This document shows positions 23,905-36,435 of a DNA stretch of 64,000 nucleotides, one piece after another. Every line of letters starts with the position of its first letter. Within the stretch, counting starts at the first letter, position 1. The notes beneath the pieces were generated by a model. It was not told the origin of the DNA and made no database searches. It was given only the letters and a program-made list of their open reading frames with translations. The stretch lies in NCBI GenBank assembly GCA_009760855.2, contig WPIO01000175.1, forward strand, positions 381,001 to 445,000, in the 5' to 3' direction. The position numbers and the translations under genes were made by a program. Source of the DNA: Cristatella mucedo (Eukaryota > Bryozoa > Phylactolaemata > Cristatellidae).

Positions 23905-24790
23905 CAGTAGGATCTGCCATAATATCCCCTGCTAAATTGGAGTGGAATCTAGGTGTAATGTTCCGAAGTGACCTTACATTAGACGACCACATCAGCTCCA
24001 CAATCAAGTCTGCCTACTTTCAGATACATAATATTGCTAAAATGTGGGCTTGTTTATATGATGATATCATTTATAAGTTGATCTATGCGTTAGCAAAACC
24101 CGTCTCGACTTCTGTAACGCTCTGCTTGCTGGCCTACCGGCATGTGGAATCAGGCGATTACAGCTGGCATAAAACTCCCCAGCTAGGCTTGTCTGTCGTG
24201 AGCGGTGCAATTGACACATCCCAACGCTTCTTATAGACATGCACTGCCTACCAGTCAATGAACGGATCTATTTAATGGTTTTGTCACTGATTTTTAGGTT
24301 CATTCGTTCTTTGGCTCCAGCCTATCTCGCAGATCTACTCCACCAGGCCAAACATTGTACCACCCGCTTTTCGGAATCCAACAGTTTACCAATACCTCCT
24401 ACAAACCTCAAATCCTTTGGAGACCGTGCATTTAGTTCGTATGCTGCTCCCAAAGCCTGGAATTTACTCCCGACGTCCGTCACGACGTCCCCTGACTTGA
24501 CCACATTTGAAAAAACTTGAAAACGCAGTTATTTAGGACGTCCTTTAGAGGCTCCCTGTGATTCGTCCTGTATGTGCTTATGGGTGCTGACATTAAGCAT
24601 GCTGCCACTAACCACACTTGCATGCTGACCCTGTGCATGTCAACCATAACTATGTTAATCATGTTTTCTATCAATCATAATATCTCTCACCATTTGATCG
24701 TGTTTTTTTGCAGCAAATGTAAAGCGCTTAGAAAGAGATTTAGTTCTCCGACGGCACATTACCAGGTTTTTGTTATTATCAGAAATCGGA
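23905..24790 (+). mobile_element. LINE-A, plus strand, 5'-truncated
   Basis: Begins near the LGVMFRSDLTLDDHISSTIKSAYFQ segment of the reverse transcriptase C-terminal region and continues through FRFIRSLAPAYLADLL, FGDRAFSSYA and the 3' UTR to the hairpin at about 24720-24765. Frames are broken by several indels and stops, so it is a dead copy. Confidence 0.8.
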
Positions 24791-24837
24791 AAATTTCAGG
24801 AGCAGAGTGTAAAATATTCCAAGGTCCGCAATAGCAC

Positions 24838-24920
24838 AGGATTTAAGGTACTTCCTTTTCACGACTGACGTGCTGGGCTCGAATCCTGTAGTGGGCAATA
24901 CTGTGATGCCTACTTCATGC
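24838..24920 (+). mobile_element. SINE-2 head, plus strand
   Basis: tRNA-like portion with B-box-like GGGCTCGAATCC at about 24873-24884 followed by GTAGTGGGCAAT, as in the SINE-2 body. The distal part is missing. Confidence 0.45.
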
Positions 24921-25088
24921 AATGATGTGCTTTACATTTCTAACCTTGCCATTCCTGCTGTTTAACGAGCATACCACCACGAATAATTCGATCGTACTTT
25001 GTTTGCTGCAAATGCATAGTTCCTAGAAAGAGATTGAGTCCTCTGATGTTGCTAAATCAAATGCATTATGGTTTTATTATTATTATGA
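24920..25088 (+). mobile_element. LINE-A 3' tail, plus strand
   Basis: 3' UTR remnant: GTTTGCTGCAAATGCATAG, a diverged hairpin (CCTAGAAAGAGATTGAGTCCTCTGA) and an (ATT)n end at about 25075-25085. Confidence 0.6.
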
Positions 25089-25439
25089 CAGTGGTTGAGG
25101 CTCTTGCGGTTCAGCCACTATGCAAATGAGGCTGTTAAATATGCTAATATGTTCAACTACTACTCCTTCTATAGGGCCAACAGGCGTCTTAGGTTATTAG
25201 CTGTCACCTTAGAGACGGATGCTGAGGTAAAGCGAGGAAAAGAGAATAATTTTTTTTCAAGAGGGAAGATTGCACCAGGGAACGTGCTCTCTGATCTTAC
25301 CTATCCCAGAACTAAGCAAGTATTCTCCCGAAGCCTGGAACGCACTCCCGACTTGCGTCGCGATATCTTCTTACTTGACCACATTTAAAAAGAAACTGAA
25401 AACGCACCAACTTATCACAGCATTTAGTATATATAATTC

Positions 25440-25585
25440 ATATATAATTTATTTATATAGCTGCCCTAGAGAACCTAATCTCTATTCAGGCGCTTCACAT
25501 ATGCCTCGGGGCTCGAGCCCACGACCTCAGTCTGACCTTGGTCGGGGCGAGCACCTTAACCGCTAGACTAAACTAGCTCGGCTAG
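25440..25585 (-). mobile_element. SINE-1, minus strand, inside LINE-A
   Basis: Well-preserved SINE-1. On the minus strand it reads CCGAGCTAGTTTAGTCTAGC with A-box-like AGCGGTTAAGG, B-box-like GGGCTCGAGCCCC, then CATATGTGAAGCGCCTGAAT and the hairpin tail AGATTAGGTTCTCTAGGGC, ending AT-rich. LINE-A sequence continues on both sides, with TAGT possibly duplicated at the junctions. Confidence 0.8.
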
Positions 25586-25832
25586 TAGGTCCCTGTGATT
25601 TGTCCTGTATGTGAAAACTTTAAAACGCACTTATTGAGAAATTTTTTTAGTGGCTCCCTGTGACTCGTCCGGTATGTGCTTATGTATTCTGACACTGTGC
25701 ATGCTAACACTAACCATGCTAGCACGCTGACCTTGGGCATGACACCCCTAACCATGTTATTCGTGTTGTTAATTCAGCATGCCTACCACTCACAATTCGA
25801 TCGTGTTTCCTTTCCTGGAAATTTAAAGCACC

Positions 25833-25878
25833 GAGAGAGAGAGAGAGAGAGAGAGAGATATATATATATATATATATA
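25833..25878. repeat. (GA)n(TA)n microsatellite
   Basis: A GA run then a TA run, placed exactly where LINE-A normally carries the AGAAAGAGATTAAGTTCTCT hairpin loop; flanking LINE-A (AAAGCACC before, TTCTCCGATGG after) is still visible. Confidence 0.9.
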
Positions 25879-25930
25879 GTTTTCTCCGATGGTGTTCCAT
25901 CAAGTGTATTATTTTGTAAGCGATAATAAA

Positions 25931-26510
25931 GGGACAATATATTACATTGGATGGTTAAAAATAAATTGTAGTAGGTGTCTTAACTACGCCAATATACTGT
26001 GTAGTCGAGATGAACAAAAGAAATATCAGAATTAATGCTAACGTCGAATGTTGTTGAACGGTTGTTCGCCCAGATCAAGCAGATTTTTCACAGAAACTCC
26101 GAAGACTACAATTGCACACGCTAGAAGCTTTGGTTTTCCTTAAGCACAAATAGAGATCTGTAGATTTTGGTGGTGGTGGCAGTAACTCTGACGATGACAG
26201 CGTACTGTATTCTTTGCAAGTACGAATACGATATATTGTATTGTTTGCTATACAAGCAAACTATTTATAGATGGCTTTGAAAATTGACAATAAAAAAACT
26301 TACTATTCAAATGCATGATCTATTCTGCAAATAGTAAATATCAAGAGTAAAATCATTCATTTGCTTACCCCAAGGATTGAATGATAAAATACGCAAATAA
26401 GTGAGCTAATAACGAGTTGGTTTATGGTCTGAGATTGTATCAACGAACTGCTGATTAATGATTCCACTACTTTCAAAATAGAAAAAGTGCAATTTCTACA
26501 AAAGTACGTA
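25931..26510. other. Unassigned DNA
   Basis: AT-rich sequence with no recognisable frame, repeat family or RNA gene. Confidence 0.5.
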
Positions 26511-26514
26511 TATG

Positions 26515-26655
26515 CTGTTTCGGGCCAGTAGTTAAGGCGCCTGAATGGAGATTGAGTGCCCCGACCAATGTCTCGCCAGGGTCACGGTCTCGAGACAAGT
26601 GACAAATGCGAAGCGCCTGACTGAAGATTAAGTTCTCTTAGGGCGATTTAAAAAT
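26515..26655 (+). mobile_element. SINE-1, plus strand
   Basis: Plus-strand copy with A-box-like TAGTTAAGGCGCC, a decayed B box and the shared tail GAAGCGCCTGACTGAAGATTAAGTTCTCTTAGGGCG, an especially clear example of the LINE-A-like hairpin on a SINE-1. Confidence 0.65.
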
Positions 26656-26804
26656 ATATCAAGCTCTATTTATCTATTCCAAGCAAAGTTCTTAGGATAT
26701 CTCTTGCGATTTGCTTAGCACATACTGGTGGAGAGAAAGCGTGTCCAGCGCTAGGTGCATAATATGCACAACTTAAGCATGAACTAGTTCGTTTACTTAT
26801 AAAA

Positions 26805-27360
26805 AATGATAAAAATAATGCACTTGATAAAGCGCCCTCAGTGAACTCAATCTCTTCTAGGCGCTTTACATTAGCTGCAAAGAGAAACGCGATTGAACGG
26901 TGAGTAATACCATGCTTGATAACCAAATGAAATGAATAACATGGTTAGGAGTGACATGACCAGGGTCAGCATGCAAATATGGTTAGTGGCAGCATGCACA
27001 GTGCCAGCGCGCGTAAGCACATGAAAGATGAATCACGAGGACCTACTAAATGCTGTCCTACATAGGTGTATTTTAAGTTTTATTAAAATGCTGTCAAGTC
27101 AAGGGATGTTGCAGCGCAAGTCGGGAGAAAGTTTCAGGCTGTGAGAGCATACGAACTAAATGCACGGTCTCCAAAGGATTTGAGGTTCGTACGAGGTATT
27201 GGTAAATTGTTGGATTACGAAAAGCGGCTGGTAGGATGCTTGGTCTAGTGGGGGAGTAGATCTGAGAGATAGACTGGTGCTGAATGGCTGAGCGAGGCAG
27301 GTTCTTTCTACTTTTTAAGTGCCGAGTCATTAAATGGCTTAGTGTCAATCGGGAGTGACA
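26805..27360 (-). mobile_element. LINE-A 3' region, minus strand
   Basis: Reverse-complement LINE-A: tail and hairpin at about 26820-26880, 3' UTR, then the coding segment for FGDRAFSSY near 27135-27195 and the AHxSxRLxSE part near 27190-27240. Broken frames. Confidence 0.75.
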
Positions 27361-30300
27361 TCCAGGCTTAAAAACACACGAAAAGAAAGCACAATCTTTA
27401 AATAAGAGTTCGGGCAACTCCTGCCTTTATGTCAGACGCGGTAAGTATCTAGTCCGGCATAACGGCCCGTAGCTGTTGGAACCGGCCTAACTGAACAGTG
27501 GCGGTTTTGTTCCCCTATATTATTGCTGTGTCAGCTCCAGCTGCAACCACGAGTTTATTTTTAGAAATTACTTCTGGAGCTTTTTTTTTTTAAAGAAAAA
27601 GTGCCTGACCAGGTAAGCATGATAAATGTCCAACCTTTTTATTGCTGTCTATACCGTCTGTTGAGCCAGTTTGTTTGTTCGTCTGGCCAGGCATACTACT
27701 TCGGCCCGGCTTATAACCGGCGTGGTTTCTTCTTGCCTAGTGTGCCTACTTGACGCCTCAAAATGGCCTTGTAGTCCAAAACGTTTGGTGACTTCTGCTA
27801 TAGAGGAGTAGGAGGTTGGTTAGAGGGCACAGCTATACGACGTAAATCACAACTACACGTGACTCGATCGTAAATCTGAAGTGCACCTGATCAGCCGCCA
27901 TAGGAAGACGATGAAAGTTTCTAAAAGAGAGTGACAGAACCAGACATAAATATGCTGCTAAATAAGCAGCATAGTAGGTTGGTGTGAAGTGGTGCAAAGT
28001 TGCAGTTTCGTCGTTACAGGGCAGACTCTGCAGAGTTATAGCACTTCTAATATGGGAACAAGTGGTGTATCCTTGCGAAGTACGTGCACATGGACTGCAC
28101 GTGCCCAAATATGTTTTGGCTGCACGTAAGGGGGCTTGGATTAGATCGTTAAAAGCGTCGAGTGGTCTTGTTGTCCCAGCACAAATCACGTAAGGGAAAA
28201 CTGGACAGCCACAGAACTCCGACCAGGCAATGATGGCCTTGACCGAGGTATGTTTACCTTAGCTTGAAATGACTACGGTTGGCCGTAGGAACCGAACAAG
28301 GGGCACCCAAACCACTACAGAGATAGCATTACCAGCCGTCGCTGGTTTAGGAAGGGCTGGCAGAAGCGACGCAAACATCACGAGCATAACAAAATGCATA
28401 TCGAAAGTCTTCACTCGTAGGTAGGTGAAGTCACGCTCGTTCTGCATACACTAAAAACAGTGCAATCGATAATCCCTATCGATACCTAGGATTCAAACGA
28501 AGGATTTCAATGAGGAATACTTTAAGACTTAGCAATTAGGACCTCAAATTGGCTTAGCTCAGATGAATTGGTCTGGTCATGTACCCCAGTCGATGAACGA
28601 TCTGCCTCGATCTTGTGTATGCTTTCTCAAGCTAGACTGTTGGGATAGGGGTTGGTCGGCTTGTAGGTCTGTGGTCGTCATTATTAGAATCATCATTGAA
28701 TACCGAAGACTTTGTACGGCGATTGAGAATAACAGCGAGAAAAGAAGGAGTGTCTATGCAGCCCATATTGTTCGTTAGAGAACAGAGTGACTAGGCAACT
28801 AATAGTCACAGATCCCTCGGCTGAGGTTGAGTTCGAAGTGGTCGAGATAAGGCTGACAATCGCTTGCGTCAGCTCAGGCTTATAGTTGATTTACGGACTA
28901 CCTGTGCATCCGGGTTGTAGGCTGGTAGCTGGAATATCGGCAGCTGCTTTTGCTGTGCCGGGGCCTCTATCGTTACGTCGAGTGGGCGACGGTAGCACGA
29001 GAGCTCAGAAGTCGTAATCACTTTACCCCCTGAAGTAAACCAAAGGTAATTTGAGCTCAGTCTCACAACTACCTTATTCCAAAGAGAAGCTCATCCAGAA
29101 CAGGGGCCTGTGTCGTGTTGCAGCAGCGGAGTACTAATACCGAGATTGGATAGACGATTAAGCAGAAGTAGCAGGTAGGTTTTTGCTGAAACTGTCAATG
29201 TTAGAGGCCTTTATATTTCCCAGTTCAAGGGGAGATTTTGCTACCAAAGGGGAATCGAGCTGCAGGATCATTCAAATGTATTTGGATATACATAAATAGG
29301 TAATAGTTTAACGTCGTAGCACATAGCCACCGACTTCGAATATTTGGTCAAATTCGTCACCCAGTAATGCAAGCAGGGCTATGTACACGAGCCTCATGAG
29401 AAAATGAATCTGTAAATCTGAGAAATGAACGTCATAATTGTTCATTTGGCTAATCAAGAGTGCTATTAAAAGCACTCAGTATGAGGAATGGATAAATTAC
29501 GGAGGTCAATACCAAAATGAGATCTGATGCCTTTCACTTGGCGAGTATTTTTACTGGTGGCGATGGCTTATTTCTGCTATCGGAAGCTTACTGAAGCACG
29601 AGAAGTGCTGTACGTGAAATTCCCAATAACGGCTATGACTTAGCTGCAAGAAATTGAATTTGATGCAGGAGTGAGGGTGCGACAATAGCAACGTTCCACT
29701 CGTGGTCGACGTACATTCAATGACCACCATGTCTGTATGTGTAGGTTTTTTAAGGGTAAACATCGAGAAAAGCTGCAAGACATGGTCAGCAATCAACAAT
29801 ACAGCACCAAACAAATCAGAAAATCACCAATGCAACAATTCAACAACAGATGGGGAGACAATGCTGCAAATATATGTCAACATCGACATTGCAGCAAGGC
29901 AAAATTAAAGAAATGTAGCAATGAGGGCCGAGAAAATGCTGCCAATATATGCTCAATAATTAGATAATCGTCTGGAAAAATTCAAAAGACAAGATGTTAG
30001 AAAAGGAATGCGTAGTGCTGACTATTTCCACATAAAATGAAATAATTCTGAAAAGGATATGCTTGGGAAAAACTAGTTCTAACCGAGGAGTAAACCGAAA
30101 GAAGAAAATCAAAAAGTAACACATGCATGAGTCTTTGCATCCTTTACGAATAGTGTGGGTTCTTGTTGAACGCGGGTTCTTCACTGTATAGCATTAAAGC
30201 AGGTTGAAGTACAGGCTTGTGACTTATACACAGCTTCATTTAGAACGCAGCCTTCGGCCTTGAAAATTCCGTAATTCGTTCAGCTATAAATGGCTCCACG

Positions 30301-31490
30301 TGAAATTTTAATGCTAGTTCAGAATTTCTGGGAAGTGAGTTTATTAAATCCTTCTTTATTTCAGTTGAAGACCTTTTTCGCCATTTATGCCATCAACCAT
30401 TCTTGGATTTTGTATTCTGAAATCAAGGTTGACTAAAAATATTTTCCATCACTCTTAATTACCGTTCTTTAGTTCTCTCCGTGTTTCCGTATCAGGATAC
30501 TCATAAAGCCTAGGTATCCCTGAAGGATCGGACTCCAGATCCGATACAAAAAGTGCCCAAAATGCAAGGTGCACACAGCAGTCGGTATTTCTCGCTAGGC
30601 CTATATAGGGAGGCATACAGAAACCCTCGTAGGTAAGCAGAGTAGATGCCTAATGAGGTCATGAAAAAGAAGCTTATCTGCTGGAGACCCTATACTCTCT
30701 CTTCTGAGGTCATCACTGGCTGAGAACCTGGGGCTTTTGTCGTAACTCAGATTTGTAGTGCTTCTCTAGTTAAAAGGGATATTCCACAGTCTTTTAAAGC
30801 GACCATTGTTCTACCGGGACTTAAAAAGCACGGGTCATATTTACAGATCCCAGTAAACCATCACTCAGTTGTCTTCCTGCATTTTTTCTGGAGGATTCTC
30901 GACAGGTTTGCCTCTTCGAAGTTTATAAAAAAAAACCGAAAGAGGTGGATTATCAAAGAAACTTCATTATAAGTTAGAGAACAACCACTCGACAGAAACA
31001 ACTCTCCTCCGTGTGACAGATGACAATGAAACTGTAGTGCTAAATTATCGAGACTATGGCATATATTTATTAGTGACAGTTCCTGTAATGAATGTGAACC
31101 GATTATGCGCATAAGCTATGGCCGAAGCGGCATGAAAGCCGATGTTTTAGGAAGGGCACAAAGTTGCTCTTCGGGAATAGGCATTCGAGCCGATTGGAGT
31201 TGTATACCATTGAGAGGTCGATACACGCTATGGCTGCTATTTAAAGCCTTCACACTTCTGCTCTGTCAGGTAGACTCTTTTCTACACAATTGATAATGCC
31301 AAGGTGTGTTGAAGTATGGGCACCATTCATAGCCGCCGTGCCCCAGCAACTGTCGGCATTACTGTGTGCATCGGTGCTGCATATACCAGGCGCTAGCCAT
31401 GGTACGAAAGTCAGGTGCAGCCTGTATTTCTAGCTCGTTGGCTGACACAAGTACCATTACGAGCTATGTGTTTTACTCGTTATTTGGCCT
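27361..31490. other. Unassigned 4 kb between repeats
   Basis: No LINE-A/B or SINE copy was recognised. Frames of 118 codons (27833-28189, -) and 69 codons (27984-28193, +) overlap and carry no motif. A slightly richer segment around 28000-28200 ends in a donor-like CAC|GTAAGG on the plus strand, which is not enough to call a gene. A loose internal repeat (about 20 bases, AATGCTGC.AATATATG) occurs at about 29860-29955. Confidence 0.4.
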
Positions 31491-31495
31491 ACGCC

Positions 31496-31626
31496 GATAA
31501 ATAAATAAATATATATGCATATATATGTATAGTGTCTCTCTCTCTCTCTCTAGATATAGGCATCTATAATATATAAGCATAATGTATAATATATATAATA
31601 ATATATAAGCATATATATATATATAT

Positions 31627-31709
<83 letters not shown>

Positions 31710-31836
31710 CTTATTTATTTATTTATTTATGTATTTTATTTTTTTATTTATTTTATTTATTTTATTTACTTATTTATTTTTTTTATTTTTTTTATTTATT
31801 TATTTATTTTTATTTTTATTTTTATTTATTTGTTTA
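31496..31836. repeat. Compound AT, (CT)n and (TTTA)n microsatellite
   Basis: AT-rich repeats with a short (CT)n at about 31530-31551, then a long (ATTT)n run from about 31625, nearly perfect to 31730 and increasingly degenerate to 31836. A Phe/Leu-rich frame over it is an artefact. Confidence 0.95.
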
Positions 31837-32084
31837 ACCAGCTTCTTCGAAAAAGGGGAGGGTTATGGATTGATTTTCCCTCCAAAAATCGCACTAGGGG
31901 TTATCTACAAAGGAATTGAATGCAAGTCCACGTTGAAAGCTTCACTGTCGCCCACCTTGAACCGTGTTGTCGAACCTCTAAGAGACAGTGCATAACACTA
32001 ATGGAAGCCGTCAACACAGATTTGTGATGCTTAAATTTTCTCTGACTATTTGTAACTATCGTGCCATTCCATGGGCAAATGCTT

Positions 32085-32930
32085 GAATATCCTTTTGTTA
32101 GATTACCACATCAACTACACAATCAACTAAGCTGACTTTCAGCTACATAACATTGCTAAAATTCGGGCTTGCTTAGACATGGGTACCGCATGTAAGTGGG
32201 TCCATGCATTTGTGAAATTCCGTCTCTGACATCTGTAACTGTCTCTGTAATCTGACATCTGTAACTCATTGCTTGCTGGCCTACAGGCCTGTGGCATCAG
32301 GCGCTTGGAGCAGCTGCAAAACTCTGCAGCTAGGCTTGTCTGTTGTGAGCTGCACAGTTGCCACATTACACCACTTCTCCGCGACTTTCTCCGGCTACCA
32401 CTCAAGCAGCGGATCGGCTTAATGGTTTTGTTGCTCACTTTTTGATCCCTTCACTTTTTGCCTTCAGCCTACCTATCAGATCAACTGCCCTAGCAGGCCA
32501 AGCATCGTACCACCAGCTCTTTGGAATCAAACTGTTTACCTATACCTCGTGCAACCTCAAATCCTTTGGAGACCGTGCATTTAGTTCGTATGCTCCCAAA
32601 GCCTAGAACTCAGTCCTGACTTGCGTCACGACATCCCCTGACTTGACCACATTTAAAAATAAATTAAAAATAAACCTATTTACGACAGCATTTAGTAGGT
32701 TCATGCGATTCGTCCTTTCTGCGTGCTAACACTGTGTATGCTGCCACTTACCATACTTTGCATGCTGACCCTGCTCATATCACCTGTTACCTATGTTATT
32801 CTTGCTGTTTATTAAGTATTACACCATTCACCATTCGATCATGTTTACTTTTTAGCAAACGTAATGCCCCAAAAAGAGATTGAGTTCTCTGAGGTTGATT
32901 TCTCAGTGTATGATTATCATCATAATTATG
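32085..32930 (+). mobile_element. LINE-A, plus strand, 5'-truncated
   Basis: Begins near the DHIxSxIKSAxFQL segment, covers the C-terminal reverse-transcriptase region (LKSFGDRAFSSYAPKA at about 32545-32605) and the 3' UTR to a weakened hairpin at about 32850-32890. Several stops and indels. Confidence 0.75.
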
Positions 32931-33690
32931 ATTACTATATTTGACTATGGGAACATCCAGACCTTCCAATCTTCTGTCAGCAATTAGTTCACTTAGATGC
33001 CTTCTGCTCAGGAAATATTGGTTGTCGACCTGATCCACGCTAGAGCCTATTAGCTTTGCCCTCATCACCCTGTTGATCGAGGTAGTCCCACTTGGCTCAC
33101 CATTTCCGGACCATTATTATATCCGAATTCTTTTCCTTACAGAGAACCGTCCGATTCTTGCCCTGTGAATCCTCCACGATTACTTTCCAATATTCGACGG
33201 AATAGGTTTTCCTTTTTGCACTCATCAAGTATGAGGATCAAAATATTGGTCCCTTTCTGTCTGCGATTAAATCCAGTATTACGGAGTCATAATTGAAGAC
33301 TAATGAAATGGACCGGCAATAGTGACGATACCCGGCTGTATTTGACATTTAAACCGTTTAAATCTGCTGCAATGACCGAAAAAATTGGGTTCCTGCCTCA
33401 CAAACGTTCGATCGTGGATTCTGACCCATTTTCACTCATTAAATGACTATGCGACCGAGTTCATACTCATTGGACGCAATACCTACGAGGCTTGGCAAAG
33501 AGATTGTACACTTATAATGGATGATACTGTTATTTGAGGGTCACAGCTTGCCTTTAATTAAAGTCATGGGCTCTTTGATAACTCCCCAATTTCGAAGGTT
33601 GTATTACGAATGCTGCCTTCAAAGCTAATAATCGCGTACGATCCCTGTCAAAGATTAAAGAAAGGTTTGCTGATTAAACATGCAAGACAA
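32931..33690. other. Unassigned DNA
   Basis: No recognisable gene or repeat family. Confidence 0.45.
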
Positions 33691-33870
33691 GTCCAGAAGA
33701 TTTATTTGCAATATGGCAGGAAGCCTTATATAATTTCGCCGTCGATTGCAGTGGGCAATACAGGTTTGCCTACGGTAGGACTCAAACCCACGACCTTGGT
33801 CATGAAAAGAAAGCCAACTCATGCGCTAAGACCCATTGCTTATCCACCCCGATGGCTTCCAACCATTTGA
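33690..33870 (-). mobile_element. SINE-2-like fragment, minus strand
   Basis: On the minus strand the B-box-like GTGGGTTTGAGTCC at about 33775-33788 and the flanking GTAGGC/GTATTGCCCACTGC segment match the SINE-2 head and proximal body. The distal part is absent. Confidence 0.5.
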
Positions 33871-33929
33871 CTAGCTGCCCCGGTTTTGTCTACACTGGAT
33901 TTCTGTATTTCCGCTTTGCTGGCAGTCCT

Positions 33930-34510
33930 AGTACAGGTTGAACAGTGCTAGTCAGCCTCTGCAGCTTGTGATGCATGAGCATGCAAGACTAGTAATGCAA
34001 TCTCACAAGTTAAACCATGCTTCTCTTATAATAGAAGAGCTACAGTGGCTCCTGGTCAATCAAAGGATACGGAGTTCAATTTTTGCATTGACCCATACAG
34101 TCTGCTATGGCTCAACTTCCTCTTACCCAGCTGAAATGCTGCACCATCGTTAGACGTATCCCTCGCCCAGGTCCTCTAGGAACGATACATTAGCTGTCCC
34201 ATTCCTAAATTTAAATAGCTTTGGTGACATAATCTCTCGCTCAGCTGGTCCTAGACTGTGTATCTCATACAATTCGAACCCATTAACATATGTTAACAAG
34301 CTGGTGCGGCCGACTGAGACACATTATTTTCAGCATTACTGAGCCGCTACTTCGTGTTACTCGCTTCCTTGACTTCCTTCCTGACTCACACGTGCTTCAC
34401 ATTTTCTCTTTGATTCTTGAGATGGAGTACCCTTACCGAAAGCTCTTTACGCTTTGAGTGGGCTATACTAAACAGTCCTCAGTCACACTCCACTAGTCTA
34501 GGTGAATTTA
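33930..34510 (+). mobile_element. LINE-B, plus strand, truncated
   Basis: Encodes a broken version of the LINE-B C-terminal region (QPLQLVMHEHARLVMQSH, ELQWLLVNQRI) comparable with 49830-49960, followed by the LINE-B 3' region (CTACTTCGTGTTACTCGCTTCC... GAGTGGGCTATACT) seen at 50215-50360. Confidence 0.65.
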
Positions 34511-34769
34511 TAAAGTTACAGAGAAAGAGACGCCTAAATGCATAGTTTAACTGCTGCTATTGTCTAAAGTGCTAATCTTAGGCACGGATGAAGGTAATAG
34601 TCTGAATGACGGAAGAAGTCCTCCTAATTCCGTTAGTCACGTGTAATTTCTTTATTTTCTTGGTGGACCACAACCATCAGAAGTATTACCACACCAAATT
34701 AGGCATCGTACACTCTTCTGTCCAGAGTGAAATTGAATAGCTACATCGCAAGAACCTTAAATACGTTTG

Positions 34770-35060
34770 AAACTTGCTTTTAGCTCGTATGCTCCCAAAG
34801 CCTGAGCTCAGTGACAGCTGACGTCACGACATTTACTGACCGGAGGAAGTTTAAGAAGGAGCCTAATAGCGGTTTTTATCCCACCATTTTTGGGTCAGTG
34901 TAATTTGTCTGTTGACTGCTAAGGCTTGATGACAGAGTGCATTCTACCACTAACCGTAATGTGCATGCTGACATTACACGTTCGCAGTAACCATGTGATC
35001 ATGCTTCCTTTAAATCGTAATAAAGTAGGTAGAAAGAGACCAAGTTCCTTAAGGATGCTA
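34770..35060 (+). mobile_element. LINE-A 3' end, plus strand
   Basis: LINE-A from the SSYAPKA-coding segment (TAGCTCGTATGCTCCCAAAG at about 34782) through a shortened 3' UTR to a decayed hairpin (GTAGAAAGAGACCAAGTTCC) at about 35025-35050. Confidence 0.6.
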
Positions 35061-35149
35061 TGCAAACGTGTTTCACTTATGTTAATACGATTAGGCTTTC
35101 AAACTTTAGGTACCAAGCCCACAATAACGGTTGAACTAAAAAAAAGCCA

Positions 35150-35795
35150 ATTACAGATCAAAAACTCTGCAGCTAGGCTTGTCTGTCATGAGCGTCGCAG
35201 TTGCCACATAACTCCACTTATCGCCGACCTGCACTGGCTACCAGTCAAGCAACGGATTGACTTCAAGGTTTTGTCGCTCACTTTTAGGTCCCTTCATTCT
35301 ATTGCTCCAGCCTATCTCTCAGATATACTACCCCATCAGGCCAAGCATCGTACCACCCGCTTTTCGGAATCCAACAGTCTACAAATACCTCGGACGAACC
35401 TTAAATCCTTTGGAGACCGTGCATTTAGTTCGTATGCTCCCAAAGCCTGGATCTCCCTCCCGACCTGCGTCAGAACATCCCCTGACCTGACCACATTAAA
35501 AGGAACTTAAAAACACACCTATTTAGGACAGCATTTAGTGGATCCCTATGATTCGTCCTTCACGTGCTTATGTGTGCTGACACTGTGCATGCGGCCACTA
35601 ACCACATTTGCATGCTGACACTGTGCATGTCACCCCTAACCATATTATTCATTTCGTTGGTTTTTCAAGCACGATTTTACTTACAATTCAGTTGCATTTC
35701 CATTTGCAGCAATTGTAAAGCGCCTAGAAAGAGATTAAGTTCTCTGAGAGCACTTTATCAAGTGCATTATTATTATTATATTATTATTAAGGTTC
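35150..35795 (+). mobile_element. LINE-A, plus strand, well preserved 3' part
   Basis: Continuous reading (NSAARLVCHERRSCHITPL, LHWLPVKQRIDFKVLSLTFR, then AYLSDILPHQAKHRTTRF and LKSFGDRAFSSYAPKAW) to about 35510, then the intact 3' UTR, hairpin at about 35717-35755 and (ATT)n tail. The HITPL...LHWLPVxxRIDFK signature is typical of CR1/L2-clade LINE C-termini. 5'-truncated, so not autonomous. Confidence 0.85.
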
Positions 35796-36275
35796 CTTGT
35801 TTCAGCTTCAACCTTGTTGGGGCTTTTGATCAGAAGTTTGGTTACCTCCTTGTTTCGTGTAAGTAAGGCAGCCAACCTCTAGAATTGAATGCCTGAGAGA
35901 CAACTGTTTATTAGTCGCTACAGCAGATTCACATGGTTGCAACACAAAATACAGCTGCGAAATCTTGGCCTTGAAGTGGGAGCCGTTCTCTGATGCCCGA
36001 CTGAGCTTTCTTTGACACTCGGTAACCACGGAGAACAGTAATGAACCTACAATAAATCCCCGTGAAGCTACAAGGTATCTAGCCTGCTGAATGAGGCCCC
36101 ACCACCCTGTGAATAAGGTTATCGTGTACTGCTATGACACTTGCCCTTTAAGGGAGATTTGGTAAGTTAACTCATGCATAAGTAACCCAAGCCGCGTTTG
36201 CTTTTGCTTCTTCTCATAAGTAGTCCCCTGTTTCACGTGCTTCGATCCTAAGAGTTGCATGGTATGCTCACATTG
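35796..36275. other. Unassigned DNA
   Basis: No recognised gene or repeat between LINE-A and SINE-2. Confidence 0.45.
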
Positions 36276-36279
36276 TATG

Positions 36280-36435
36280 GTGAGTCGTGATGGTACACTA
36301 GGTAAGGCGGTTGCTTTCACGACCTCGGTCTCGAGGTCGTTGGATTCGATTCCTGTTTTAGGCGATTCTTTACGCCACTGCAAGCGGTGGTGATAGCCAT
36401 AAAGGCTCTTCTGTCGCTATACAAAAAGAGGCTGT
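36280..36435 (+). mobile_element. SINE-2, plus strand
   Basis: Plus-strand SINE-2: TCGTGATGGTACACTAGGTA head, B-box-like TTGGATTCGATTCC at about 36343-36356, body GGCGATTCTTTACGCCACTG, GGTGATAGCCATAAAGGCTC and a terminal AAAAAGAGGCTGTTAATTC. Matches 14579-14735 over its whole length. Confidence 0.75.

Larger units (their letters stand above)
25300..25930 (+). mobile_element. LINE-A 3' ends, plus strand, split by SINE-1
   Basis: LINE-A from the region encoding PEAWNALPT through the ACAGCATTTAGT motif (about 25418-25429). It is interrupted by SINE-1, then resumes AGTAGGTCCCTGTGATT at about 25583. A partly duplicated segment (25610-25660) restarts the same region, so two LINE-A ends may overlap here. 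The terminal hairpin has been replaced by a (GA)n(TA)n tract. Confidence 0.6.

Noticed and set aside
27833-28193. Overlapping frames on both strands, possible gene
   Set aside because: No recognisable domain; only one donor-like site; not enough to call.
31729-31995. 88-codon frame rich in Phe/Leu
   Set aside because: Driven by the (TTTA)n repeat; downstream part has no motif.
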